Shown here piece by piece: positions 56,821-64,000 of a stretch of 64,000 bases of DNA (positions within the stretch are counted from its first letter, which is position 1; each line of letters opens with the position of its first letter). Both the position numbers and the translations under genes were made by a program. The notes under the pieces were generated by a model. That model was not told where the DNA came from, ran no database searches, and worked only from the letters and a program-made list of their open reading frames with translations. The stretch comes from Bradyrhizobium sp. LLZ17 (GTDB lineage Bacteria; Pseudomonadota; Alphaproteobacteria; Rhizobiales; Xanthobacteraceae): positions 2,418,001-2,482,000 of the forward strand of contig NZ_CP165734.1 in assembly GCF_041200145.1 (NCBI RefSeq). Reading direction: 5' to 3'.

Positions 56821-57738
56821 CTATTTGTCGCCTGGCAGCTTGACGCCGGTGACTTGCGCATACATCCGCGCCACCGACGCGTCGTCGTCGCGGCCCATGC
56901 CGGCGGCAGACGTCATCAGGAACATCTGGAGGGCCGCAGCCGAGACCGGCACCGGAAATCTGGCGGTGCGCGCCATGTCCTGGATGATGCCGAGATCCTT
57001 GACGAAGATTTCGACTGCGCTACGCGGCGTGTAGTCGCCGTCGAGCACGTGCGGCATACGGTTCTCGAACATCCAGGAATTGCCGGCGGACGCCGTGATC
57101 ACCTCATAGACCTTGCGGATGTCGAGACCCTGCTTGGCCGCGAACGCGATGGCTTCCGAGGCCGCTGCGATGTGCACGCCGGCGAGCAGCTGATTGATCA
57201 TCTTGAAGGCGGCGCCCTGCCCCGCGGCATCACCCAGCTCGTAGAGCTTCGCCGCCATGGCGTCGAGCGCGGGTCGCGCCTTTGCGAACGCGGCGGGACT
57301 GCCGGAGGCGAGGATCGTCAGCTCGCCTTGCGCCGCGCGCTGCGCGCCGCCGGAAATCGGCGCATCGAGATAATGCCGGCCGGTCTCCTCGAGCTGCTTT
57401 GCGAGGCGGCGCGCCACATCCGGGTCCATCGTGGCGGAGGATATGAAGACGCTGTCCTTCGGCATGGTCTCGGCTGCGCCGTCCTTGCCGAACAGGATGG
57501 TCTCGGTCTGCGCGGCATTGACCACGACGCTGACCACGACATCGGCGCCCTTGGCGGCCTCAGACGGCGTCTTGGCGCCCATGCCACCATCGTTCACGAA
57601 GCGCGCCACGGCATCGCCCGACACGTCGCAGCCGGTGACGGCATGGCCCGCACGCTTCAGCGAAGTCGCCATGCCAAAGCCCATCGAGCCGAGCCCGATG
57701 ACAGCGATGCGCTGATTTTGTAACGTGGAGGCGGACAT
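56821..57738 (-). CDS. ltnD: L-threonate dehydrogenase (3-hydroxyisobutyrate dehydrogenase family)
   Basis: A 305-residue beta-hydroxyacid dehydrogenase from the ATG at 57738 (MSASTLQNQRIAVIGLGSMG). It shows the NAD motif GLGSMGFGMATSL, substrate loop DAPISGGAQRAAQG, and the catalytic Lys in GAAFKMINQLLAG. The closely linked otnI, otnK and otnC identify it as LtnD, which oxidises L-threonate to 2-oxo-tetronate. It is the first gene of the minus-strand operon. The 104 bp between it and divergent otnC should hold both promoters; I see no clear palindrome there, and no regulator gene is adjacent. Confidence 0.9.
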   Translation of the reverse strand: MSASTLQNQRIAVIGLGSMGFGMATSLKRAGHAVTGCDVSGDAVARFVNDGGMGAKTPSEAAKGADVVVSVVVNAAQTETILFGKDGAAETMPKDSVFISSATMDPDVARRLAKQLEETGRHYLDAPISGGAQRAAQGELTILASGSPAAFAKARPALDAMAAKLYELGDAAGQGAAFKMINQLLAGVHIAAASEAIAFAAKQGLDIRKVYEVITASAGNSWMFENRMPHVLDGDYTPRSAVEIFVKDLGIIQDMARTARFPVPVSAAALQMFLMTSAAGMGRDDDASVARMYAQVTGVKLPGDK

Positions 57739-57842
57739 GCGATTGACCCTTGCGAACGTTTCCTGGACGGCCGCCCTTTGCGGCGGCTCGGCACTCGAAT
57801 AACACGGCTTGGCCGCGCTGCCAAAGCGTGAGACAAGCGGGC

Positions 57843-58514
57843 ATGACGGCCATGAGCGAGACACGGCTTCGCGAGGATATCTGCCGCTTCGGACGGTCCC
57901 TGTTCGAGCGCGGGCTGACGCCGGGCTCCTCAGGCAATATCAGCGTCAGGCTGGACGGCGGCGGCTGGCTGGTGACGCCGACCAACGCCTCGCTCGGCTT
58001 CCTCGATCCGGCAAAGCTGTCACGGCTGGACGATCAGGGCCGGCTGATCTCGGGCGATGCCCCGACCAAGGAAGTTCCGCTGCATAGCGCACTTTACGAC
58101 ACGCGCGGAAGCGCGCGGGCGATCGTGCATCTGCATTCCACCCATTCCGTCGCGCTCTCGATGCTGCCCGAGATCGATCCGCGCGCCGCGTTGCCGCCGA
58201 TGACAGCCTATTATCTGATGAAATGCGGCGCCACCGCGCTCGTGCCCTACTACCGCCCGGGCGATCCCGCTGTCGCGGATGCCATCAAGGGACTCGCGGG
58301 GAAATACTCATCCGTGCTGCTCGCCAATCACGGCCCGGTGGTCGCCGGCGATACGCTGGAAGCAGCCGTGTTCGCGACCGAGGAGCTGGAGGAGACCGCG
58401 AAGCTGTATCTGCTGCTGCGGGGGGTGAACCCACGGTATCTGTCGCCGGAGCAGGTGGCCGATCTGGTGAAGGTGTTCGGGGTGATGTTGCCTGAGCACG
58501 GGCACGAGCATTAG
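57843..58514 (+). CDS. otnC: 3-oxo-tetronate 4-phosphate decarboxylase (class II aldolase family)
   Basis: A 223-residue class II aldolase/adducin-fold protein. It shows GSSGNISVR, GDAPTKEVPLHSALYDTRG, the zinc ligands in VHLHSTHSVALS and the distal His in LANHGPVVAG. OtnC decarboxylates 3-oxo-tetronate 4-phosphate to dihydroxyacetone phosphate and CO2, the last pathway step. It is divergent from ltnD-otnI-otnK, which is unusual only in that it is split from the rest of the set. ATG codons at 57843 and 57852 are both possible starts; the first gives MTAMSETRL. Confidence 0.9.
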   Translation: MTAMSETRLREDICRFGRSLFERGLTPGSSGNISVRLDGGGWLVTPTNASLGFLDPAKLSRLDDQGRLISGDAPTKEVPLHSALYDTRGSARAIVHLHSTHSVALSMLPEIDPRAALPPMTAYYLMKCGATALVPYYRPGDPAVADAIKGLAGKYSSVLLANHGPVVAGDTLEAAVFATEELEETAKLYLLLRGVNPRYLSPEQVADLVKVFGVMLPEHGHEH

Positions 58515-58550
58515 CACCTCGTGAGGAGCGCGACAGTGCTGACCCACTCA

Positions 58551-58654
58551 CCGCTGGATCCCCGCGAAAGCGGGGAATCCAGTACGCCGCGGCTTCTCTG
58601 TATCTCGCTGACGTCTCGGAGTACTGGATCGCCCGATCAAGTCGGGCGATGACA
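58551..58654. repeat. Intergenic palindromic repeat, family F copy 2
   Basis: CGCTGGATCCCCGCGAAAGC with AATCCAGTACGCCGCGGCTT, then CGGAGTACTGGATCGCCCGA and GTCGGGCGATGACA. The left end is diverged from the first copy. It lies between convergent otnC and livF. Confidence 0.82.
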
Positions 58655-58690
58655 CCGAGTGTGTTGCGCGAACGCGACCAACACTTTGCC

Positions 58691-59395
58691 TTACAGCCCC
58701 AGATAAGCCTTACGCACGTCCGGATTGCCTCTGATCTCCGCCGCCGGGCCTTGCATCAGCACGCGGCCGGTTTGCAGGATGTAGGCGCGGTCGGCGATTT
58801 CGAGGCACTCGGCCATACGCTGCTCGACGATCAACACGGTCATGCCGGCATCGCGGATGCGCTTCACCGCCTGGAAGATCTCGTCGACCAGCTTCGGCAT
58901 GATGCCTTGCGACGGCTCATCCAGCATCAACAGCCGCGGGCGCGTCATCAGGGCGCGGCCGATCGCGAGCATCTGCTGCTCGCCGCCGGAGAGTGTTTCG
59001 GCGCGCTGCTCCAGGCGTTCGGACAAGCGCGGGAACAGCGTGAAGACGAGATCGAGCGGCTCGTCGCGGTTCGCTTCGCTGCGGTAGAGATAGCTGCCGA
59101 GGCGGAGATTGTCGCGCACGGACAAGCGCGGAAACAGGCGGCGGTTCTCCGGCACATAGGCGATGCCGGTCGCCGTGACGTGATGCTGCGCCATGCCGTC
59201 GAGGCGCTTGCCGTCGAACGTCACCGTGCCCGAACGCGGGCGCTCGGCGCCGGCGATAGATTTGAGCAACGTCGACTTGCCCGCGCCGTTGGCGCCGGCC
59301 ACGCAGACGATCTCGCCCTTGGCAACTTCAATCGAGACCGCGGAGATCGCGACCAGGCCTTGATAGGCCGTCGTGACTTCATGCACCGACAGCAT
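58691..59395 (-). CDS. livF: Branched-chain amino acid-type ABC transporter, ATPase LivF
   Basis: A 234-residue ABC ATPase. Walker A is GANGAGKSTLLK, the signature LSGGEQQMLAIGRALM, and Walker B LLMLDEPSQGI; the EPSQGI form is typical of LivF. It energises uptake of a branched-chain amino acid, amide or aromatic acid together with LivG, LivM, LivH and the binding protein. It overlaps livG by 17 bp and is last in a contiguous operon. LivF-type names mark the family, not the substrate. Confidence 0.92.
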   Translation of the reverse strand: MLSVHEVTTAYQGLVAISAVSIEVAKGEIVCVAGANGAGKSTLLKSIAGAERPRSGTVTFDGKRLDGMAQHHVTATGIAYVPENRRLFPRLSVRDNLRLGSYLYRSEANRDEPLDLVFTLFPRLSERLEQRAETLSGGEQQMLAIGRALMTRPRLLMLDEPSQGIMPKLVDEIFQAVKRIRDAGMTVLIVEQRMAECLEIADRAYILQTGRVLMQGPAAEIRGNPDVRKAYLGL

Positions 59396-60110
59396 GACGA
59401 TCTCCCAGATATGCGCTGATCACCTTGGGATCGCGGACGACGTCGTTGGGTTTGCCCTCGACCAGCACCTTGCCGAGGTCGAGCACGATGGCGCGGTCGA
59501 CCAGCGGCATCACGATTTCCATGACGTGCTCGACCATCAGCACGGTGATCCCGGCATCGCGCACCTTGCGCACCAGCGCCACGCCGGTCTGCGCCTCGGT
59601 CGGCGTGAGACCGGTGAGGACCTCGTCGAGCAGCAGCAGTTTCGGTTCGGTCGCAAGCGCACGCGCCACTTCGAGGCGGCGCTTTTCGGCCGGCACGAGA
59701 TCGCTCGCGAGCACATCGGCGCGGGCGGCAAGGCCGGTGAATTCGAGCACCTCATAGGCCTTGCGGCGGGCCTCGCGCATCACCGTGTTGCGAACAAGTG
59801 CACCGACGATGACGTTGTCGATGACCGTCATGGTCTCGAAGCTCTTGACGACCTGGAAGGTGCGCCCGACGCCGCGCTGGCAGCGCTCGGCCGCCGGCAT
59901 GGCCGTGACATCCACACCGTCGAACCAGATCGAGCCTTGCGTGGGCGGCAAGACGCCGGCGATGAGATTGAACAGCGTCGACTTGCCAGCGCCGTTGGGG
60001 CCGATCAGGCCGACGATCTCGCCGCGTCCGACCGAGATCGAGACGTCGGAGTTGGCCACGAGGCCGCCGAAACGCTGCCAGACGCCGCGGGTTTCAAGGA
60101 GCGCGGTCAC
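59379..60110 (-). CDS. livG: Branched-chain amino acid-type ABC transporter, ATPase LivG
   Basis: A 243-residue ABC ATPase. Walker A is GPNGAGKSTLFN, Walker B LLLLDEVLTGLTP, and the C-terminal extension characteristic of LivG follows. The signature loop region is less standard (SDLVPAEKRRLEVARALAT in place of LSGGQQ), a common LivG variation. It overlaps livM by 4 bp (ATGA) and livF by 17 bp, so expression is coupled. Confidence 0.92.
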   Translation of the reverse strand: MTALLETRGVWQRFGGLVANSDVSISVGRGEIVGLIGPNGAGKSTLFNLIAGVLPPTQGSIWFDGVDVTAMPAAERCQRGVGRTFQVVKSFETMTVIDNVIVGALVRNTVMREARRKAYEVLEFTGLAARADVLASDLVPAEKRRLEVARALATEPKLLLLDEVLTGLTPTEAQTGVALVRKVRDAGITVLMVEHVMEIVMPLVDRAIVLDLGKVLVEGKPNDVVRDPKVISAYLGDRHAVGA

Positions 60111-61093
60111 CGTGCGGCTGCCTTCTTCTTGAAGTGAGAGAACAGGCCGACGAGGCCTTGCGGCAAGGCGAGCGAGATCAACACAATCAGTCCGCCGTAG
60201 ACGATGAGGTCGACGCCGCGGCCGGAGCCGCCGATATAGGAGCGCGTCAGTTCGGTCATCGGGATCAGGATGGCTGCCCCCAATACCGGACCCCAGAGGG
60301 TGCCGATGCCGCCGAGCACGGCCGGCAGCGCCATCAGCAGCGAGAACTGGAAGCCCATCACGCTTTCAGGATCGATATAGGCGAGAAACTGTGCATAGAA
60401 GCCGCCGCCGACTGCGACAAGGAAGGCGGAGACCGCCGCCGCGCCCATCTTCGAATTGAACACGACGACACCGAGGCTCTCGGCAGCCTCCGGATTGTCC
60501 TTCACGGCGCGCCACCAAAAACCCCATTTGGAGTCTTCGAGCCACCAGGTGACGAACCAGGCAAGGCTGCACAGCGCCAACGCGAAGTAGAAATACGGCA
60601 GCTTGCTGCGCAGGAACTGGAATTTCAGCCAGCTGTCGCCGCGCACGGGAATGGTGATTCCCATCGCAGCCCCCGCCCATTCCCAATTCTGGAACAGCAG
60701 CAGCCCGATCTCGGCGATGACGATCGTTGCGATCACGAAATAATGGCCGCGCAGACGGAAGAAGGGATAGCCGAGCACTATGGCGATGACCGCGGCGAAC
60801 AGTCCGCCCGCAAGCATCCCGAACCAGGGCAGCACTCCGAATTTGGTGAACAGGAGCTCGGTGGCGTAGGCGCCGATGCCGAAATAGAGCGCGTGTCCCA
60901 GCGAGATCTGCCCGCAATAGCCGGACAGGATGTTCCAGCTCTGCGACAGCGCCGCATACATCAAGGTCAGGACCAGGATGTTCTGGACGTTGACGTCCTT
61001 CACATACAACGGTGCCAGTGCGGCGAGCGCGGCCAGCACCGCGGCAATGATGAGGTCGCGGCGGCGCCGCGTGGCAAAATTCTTGTCCATCAC
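60107..61093 (-). CDS. livM: Branched-chain amino acid-type ABC permease LivM
   Basis: A 328-residue inner-membrane permease with about nine to ten hydrophobic segments. It shows the family motifs SQSWNILSGYCGQISLGHAL and FFRLRGHYFVIATIVIAEIG, and the cytoplasmic EAA-like loop RAVKDNPEAAESLGV. It forms the channel with LivH. The 4-bp overlaps on both sides (livH, livG) mark one tightly coupled operon. Confidence 0.92.
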   Translation of the reverse strand: MMDKNFATRRRRDLIIAAVLAALAALAPLYVKDVNVQNILVLTLMYAALSQSWNILSGYCGQISLGHALYFGIGAYATELLFTKFGVLPWFGMLAGGLFAAVIAIVLGYPFFRLRGHYFVIATIVIAEIGLLLFQNWEWAGAAMGITIPVRGDSWLKFQFLRSKLPYFYFALALCSLAWFVTWWLEDSKWGFWWRAVKDNPEAAESLGVVVFNSKMGAAAVSAFLVAVGGGFYAQFLAYIDPESVMGFQFSLLMALPAVLGGIGTLWGPVLGAAILIPMTELTRSYIGGSGRGVDLIVYGGLIVLISLALPQGLVGLFSHFKKKAAAR

Positions 61094-61968
61094 ATCTGCC
61101 CGAACAGGCCGCGCGGCCGGATGAAAACGACGAGGAGATAGACGGCGTAGATGCCAACCGACTTCAACGACGGCGGCAGCACCATGGCGGTAACGGCTTC
61201 GACCAGGCCGACCATGATGCCGCCGGCAAAGGCGCCGAACACGCTGCCGAAACCACCGAGCGCCACCGTGACATAGGCGATCAGCGCAAAGGACGCGCCG
61301 ACATCGGGATAGATGTAGAAGAAGCTCGCCATGATCGCGCCCGCGAGACCGACCAGCGCGGCTCCCAGGCCCCAGCCGAGCGCGAACACGCGGTTCTTGT
61401 CGATGCCGACCAGCGCCACCGCGCCGGGATCTTCACGAGTTGCCTCCAGCGCCCGGCCGAAATCGGTGCGGTGGATGAACAGATACAGCCCGGCGAAGGC
61501 CAGGATCGAGACCAGCGCGCCGACAAGCTGCGGCTCCGGCAGGAAGATGCCGGCGACCGAGATGGTTTTGCCGCCGAGCCATGACTGCGGAATGCTGCGG
61601 TAGTCCGGCGTGAAGAAGAACTGCGCGAGCCCCCGCATCACGATGGCCAGACCAAAGGTCGAGAAGATCTGCACCATGCCGGCGTTGGCCTTGGCACGCA
61701 TCGCGAAGCGGACAATCAAGAGATAGACCACCGCTCCAAGCACGAACAGCGCGGCTGCGACCAGCGGCGCCGACAGCAGGGGATCGATGGCGAAGAACGC
61801 GAACAGGAAGAAGCTCACATACATCGCGAGCATCAGGAACTCGCCATGGGCGAAGTTCACGACGTCCATCAGGCCGAAGATCAGCGCGAGCCCGACGGCG
61901 ATCAATCCGTAGAGCAGCCCCATAAGGAGACCGCTCGCGAGGCTCTGGATAATGGCTTGAGCTGTCAA
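61090..61968 (-). CDS. livH: Branched-chain amino acid-type ABC permease LivH
   Basis: About 292 residues with eight or so membrane segments. It shows GLLYGLIAVGLALIFGLMDV, VNFAHGEFLML and the EAA-like loop GRALEATREDPGAVALVGID. No ATG is available near the N-terminus. I chose the TTG at 61968 (reading MTAQAIIQSLASG), which has GGGGGA upstream, over a TTG at 61983. It is the second gene of the operon; a palindromic repeat lies between it and the binding-protein gene. Confidence 0.88.
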   Translation of the reverse strand: MTAQAIIQSLASGLLMGLLYGLIAVGLALIFGLMDVVNFAHGEFLMLAMYVSFFLFAFFAIDPLLSAPLVAAALFVLGAVVYLLIVRFAMRAKANAGMVQIFSTFGLAIVMRGLAQFFFTPDYRSIPQSWLGGKTISVAGIFLPEPQLVGALVSILAFAGLYLFIHRTDFGRALEATREDPGAVALVGIDKNRVFALGWGLGAALVGLAGAIMASFFYIYPDVGASFALIAYVTVALGGFGSVFGAFAGGIMVGLVEAVTAMVLPPSLKSVGIYAVYLLVVFIRPRGLFGQM

Positions 61969-61990
61969 AAGTGCATCCCCCAAAATACGT

Positions 61991-62085
61991 CCTCATCCTG
62001 AGGAGCGCGCCCCAGCGCGCGTCTCGAAGGATGGCCCCACCTTCGTCCTTCGAGACGCGGGCTACGCCCGCTCCTCAGGATGAGG
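61991..62085. repeat. Intergenic palindromic repeat, family G copy 2
   Basis: CCTCATCCTGAGGAGCGCGC with GTCTCGAAGGATGG, then CCTTCGAGACGCGGGC and GCTCCTCAGGATGAGG. Located between livK and livH, it may tune expression by halting or stabilising the transcript behind the binding protein. Confidence 0.9.
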
Positions 62086-62122
62086 GCGGGAGCTGCCGTC
62101 CGTGCTCCCGCTCTTCGCACCT

Positions 62123-63367
62123 TTATTTCATCGGCCAGATCGCTTCGGCAATCGCGGCCTGCGGCGGGAAGATGGTGACGAACTTGCCGCCGACATATTG
62201 CAGCAACACCGGGTCGGCATCGTTGTTCTGGCCGGCCTCGTCGAACTTGATGCGCTTCCAGGGCATGATGGTCTGCTCGCCCGGGATGTCGGTGGCGGCG
62301 AGCGCGTCGCGGATCTTCTCGCCATCGGCCGACTTGGCGCGGCTGATGGCGTCAGCCAGCACGATCAGACCCATGAATTGGCGCGAGGTGAGGTCGTTGA
62401 GATCCTTGCCCGACTTCGCCTTGAACATGTCGTTGATCTTGCCGACCATCGGGCGCTTCTGCGCGAGGTCGAGCGAGAAGGTGCCGCGCGAGATCACGCC
62501 TTCGAGCTTGTCGCCGACGGCGTCATAGAGCGCCTTTTCGGAGAAGCCGGCGTCCTGCGCCACGATCGCGTTCGGCTTGTAGCCGAGCTCGGCCATGGTC
62601 TTGACCAGCAGGATGCCGTCGGTGGTGTAGCTCGAGGGCATCAGCACGTCGGCATTGGCGCTCTTGAGTTGCTGCACTTCGGCCGACAGCGATGGCGAGT
62701 TGGCGCGGTACTTGATGTCGGCGAGGATCTTGTAGCCGCGCTCGCCGGCGATCTTGGCCTGGGCGTTGCCGGAATCGGTGCCGAAGATGGTGTCTTCGTG
62801 GAACAGCGACAGCGTTTCGATCTTGGTGCCCTTCTTCTTCAAGGCATCGAAGAAGTCGAACATCGCGGCCGAATACATTTCATCGTGCGGGGAGGCGCGG
62901 AAGTAATATTTGAGGCCGCGGCGATGCAGGCTCGGCGAAGAGTTGTCGGCGGACACGAACGGGATCTGGTATCGTTCACAGATCTGGCTGACCGTGACGG
63001 CGACCGCACTCTGATAGGTGCCGATCACGGCGGAGACCTTTTCCTGCGTGATCAGGCGCTCGGCTTCGGCGCGGCCCTTCTGCGGATCTGACTGGTGATC
63101 GGCAAAGACGAGGCGGACCTTGGCGCCGCCGAGGCCCGGCAGACCCTCGCCCTTGGCGAGCGGCAGGTCGAAATCCATGTCCTTGTTGATGACTTCGAGC
63201 GCGGTCTCGTAAGCTTTCTGCGCGTCGACGCCCTGCTGGGCGCTGGCGCCGGAGAACGGATAGATGACGCCGATCACGACCTCCGAGGTCTGTGCGCGCG
63301 CGGCAAGCGGCATCAGCGCGGCGGTGGCGGTGGCTCCGAGCAGAACGTCGCGGCGGGTGATCGTCAT
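62123..63367 (-). CDS. ABC transporter substrate-binding protein (LivK-like, Tat-type signal)
   Basis: A 414-residue periplasmic type I binding protein from the ATG at 63367, preceded by AGGGG. The signal peptide MTITRRDVLLGATATAALMP ends at ARAQ and contains a twin-arginine motif, so export may be by Tat. The mature protein shows VVIGVIYPFSGASAQQGVDA, GTYQSAVAVTVSQICERYQI and PFVSADNSSPSLHRRG. It captures the transported ligand for LivHMGF. The ligand is unknown; the upstream DUF1445 gene may be a clue. Confidence 0.9.
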   Translation of the reverse strand: MTITRRDVLLGATATAALMPLAARAQTSEVVIGVIYPFSGASAQQGVDAQKAYETALEVINKDMDFDLPLAKGEGLPGLGGAKVRLVFADHQSDPQKGRAEAERLITQEKVSAVIGTYQSAVAVTVSQICERYQIPFVSADNSSPSLHRRGLKYYFRASPHDEMYSAAMFDFFDALKKKGTKIETLSLFHEDTIFGTDSGNAQAKIAGERGYKILADIKYRANSPSLSAEVQQLKSANADVLMPSSYTTDGILLVKTMAELGYKPNAIVAQDAGFSEKALYDAVGDKLEGVISRGTFSLDLAQKRPMVGKINDMFKAKSGKDLNDLTSRQFMGLIVLADAISRAKSADGEKIRDALAATDIPGEQTIMPWKRIKFDEAGQNNDADPVLLQYVGGKFVTIFPPQAAIAEAIWPMK

Positions 63368-63458
63368 CGGTAAAATCCCCTGTTCCTGAATATTGCGCGT
63401 ATCGAATGAAGCGATTGGTGGATAGCGTAAAGCCTGAAGAAGCAGCAAACCTTGCCCA

Positions 63459-64000
63459 CTAAATCACGGCCATGGTCCTGTTCTTCAGATCCGTCACCAG
63501 CATCAGGCCGGGCGAATGCGTGATCGCGAACGGCAGCCTGGCAGCGTTGATCACCGACTGCGGCGTCACCCCGCAGGCCCAGAACACCGGAATCTCATCA
63601 TCAGCGACAGGCACGGGGTCGCCATAGTCGGGCTTGGCGATGTCCTTGATGCCGATCAGATGCGGATGGCCGAGATGCACGGGCGCGCCGTGGACGGCGG
63701 GATAGCGCGAGGTGATCTGCACCGCGCGGATCGCATCCGCCGGCTTGAACGGACGCATCGACACCACCATCGGTCCGGCGAACGGGCCGGCCTCGCCGCA
63801 GGCGATGTTGGTGCGGTACATCGGCACGCGCACGTTCTGCTCGATGTGGCGGATCGGCATGCCCTCGTCGAGCAAGGCCTCTTCGAACGAGAACGAGCAG
63901 CCGAGCACGAAGGTCACGAGATCGTCGCGCCAGTATTTGGTCACGTCGGTCGGCTCATCCACGACTTCACCGTCGCGCCAGACGCGGTAGCGCGGCACGT
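63459..64000 (-). CDS. DUF1445 putative hydro-lyase (5' end beyond window)
   Basis: The C-terminal 180 residues are in the window and the frame is open to the edge ([77 protein letters not shown]). This is the DUF1445 family, annotated as putative hydro-lyase and related to mammalian D-glutamate cyclase. The true start lies outside the window; the apparent first codon at 63998 is internal. It is upstream of the liv-type transporter genes on the same strand with a 91-bp gap, so it may act on the transported compound. Confidence 0.85.
   Translation of the reverse strand, partial: VPRYRVWRDGEVVDEPTDVTKYWRDDLVTFVLGCSFSFEEALLDEGMPIRHIEQNVRVPMYRTNIACGEAGPFAGPMVVSMRPFKPADAIRAVQITSRYPAVHGAPVHLGHPHLIGIKDIAKPDYGDPVPVADDEIPVFWACGVTPQSVINAARLPFAITHSPGLMLVTDLKNRTMAVI

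Overview
The window looks like chromosomal DNA of a Bradyrhizobium-like alphaproteobacterium (Nitrobacteraceae). This is inferred from the uniformly high GC, the dense soil-type catabolic gene content, the protein families and the large number of intergenic palindromic repeats. I see no tRNA, rRNA, CRISPR array or prophage. One insertion sequence is complete. About fifty protein genes are called.

Layout. (1) 1-6088, minus strand: a three-gene cluster of a DUF2126 transglutaminase-like protein (two frameshifts), a circularly permuted ATP-grasp/alpha-E protein and a second transglutaminase cut by the window edge. (2) 6333-8136: a two-gene chemosensory unit (PAS protein plus membrane MCP). (3) 8323-18194: a UxaA-family dehydratase, an HpaI-type aldolase (frameshifted), the MarR regulator HpaR and, divergently, hpaH-hpaF-hpaE-hpaD-hpaG-like plus a thiamine-diphosphate enzyme. 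Together these give the meta-cleavage route from homoprotocatechuate, with a 16-bp palindrome in the divergent promoter. (4) 18285-24628: AlkB, a second 2OG-Fe(II) oxygenase, a DUF2848/amidase pair, and a DUF35/thiolase/SDR group. (5) 25026-29538: PEP carboxylase (frameshifted close to its 3' end), YccF and a rhomboid protease. (6) 29654-46795: an acyl-CoA catabolic region in many short, alternately oriented units: two acyl-CoA synthetases, three crotonases, a DECR-type 2,4-dienoyl-CoA reductase, another SDR, two acyl-CoA dehydrogenases, an APH-type kinase with a small partner, a VOC protein, a GST, a nitronate-monooxygenase-like protein and a thiolase-like protein. (7) 46971-48258: an IS4-family element. 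(8) 48286-54582: an RND efflux pump pair and an MCP interrupted by an in-frame TGA. (9) 54749-58514: a complete threonate/erythronate pathway (ltnD, otnI, otnK, otnC). (10) 58691-64000: a Liv-type ABC transporter preceded by a DUF1445 putative hydro-lyase cut by the window edge.

Most notable points: an ACAD10/ACAD11- or Lva-like set (APH kinase, small DUF6285 protein, ACAD11-like dehydrogenase) suggesting 4-hydroxyacyl-CoA catabolism; an IS that landed with a 9-bp duplication exactly on the loop of an intergenic palindrome; at least eight families of intergenic palindromic repeats; and five gene-breaking lesions in four genes. Those lesions are either real decay or consensus errors and should be checked before any loss of function is claimed.
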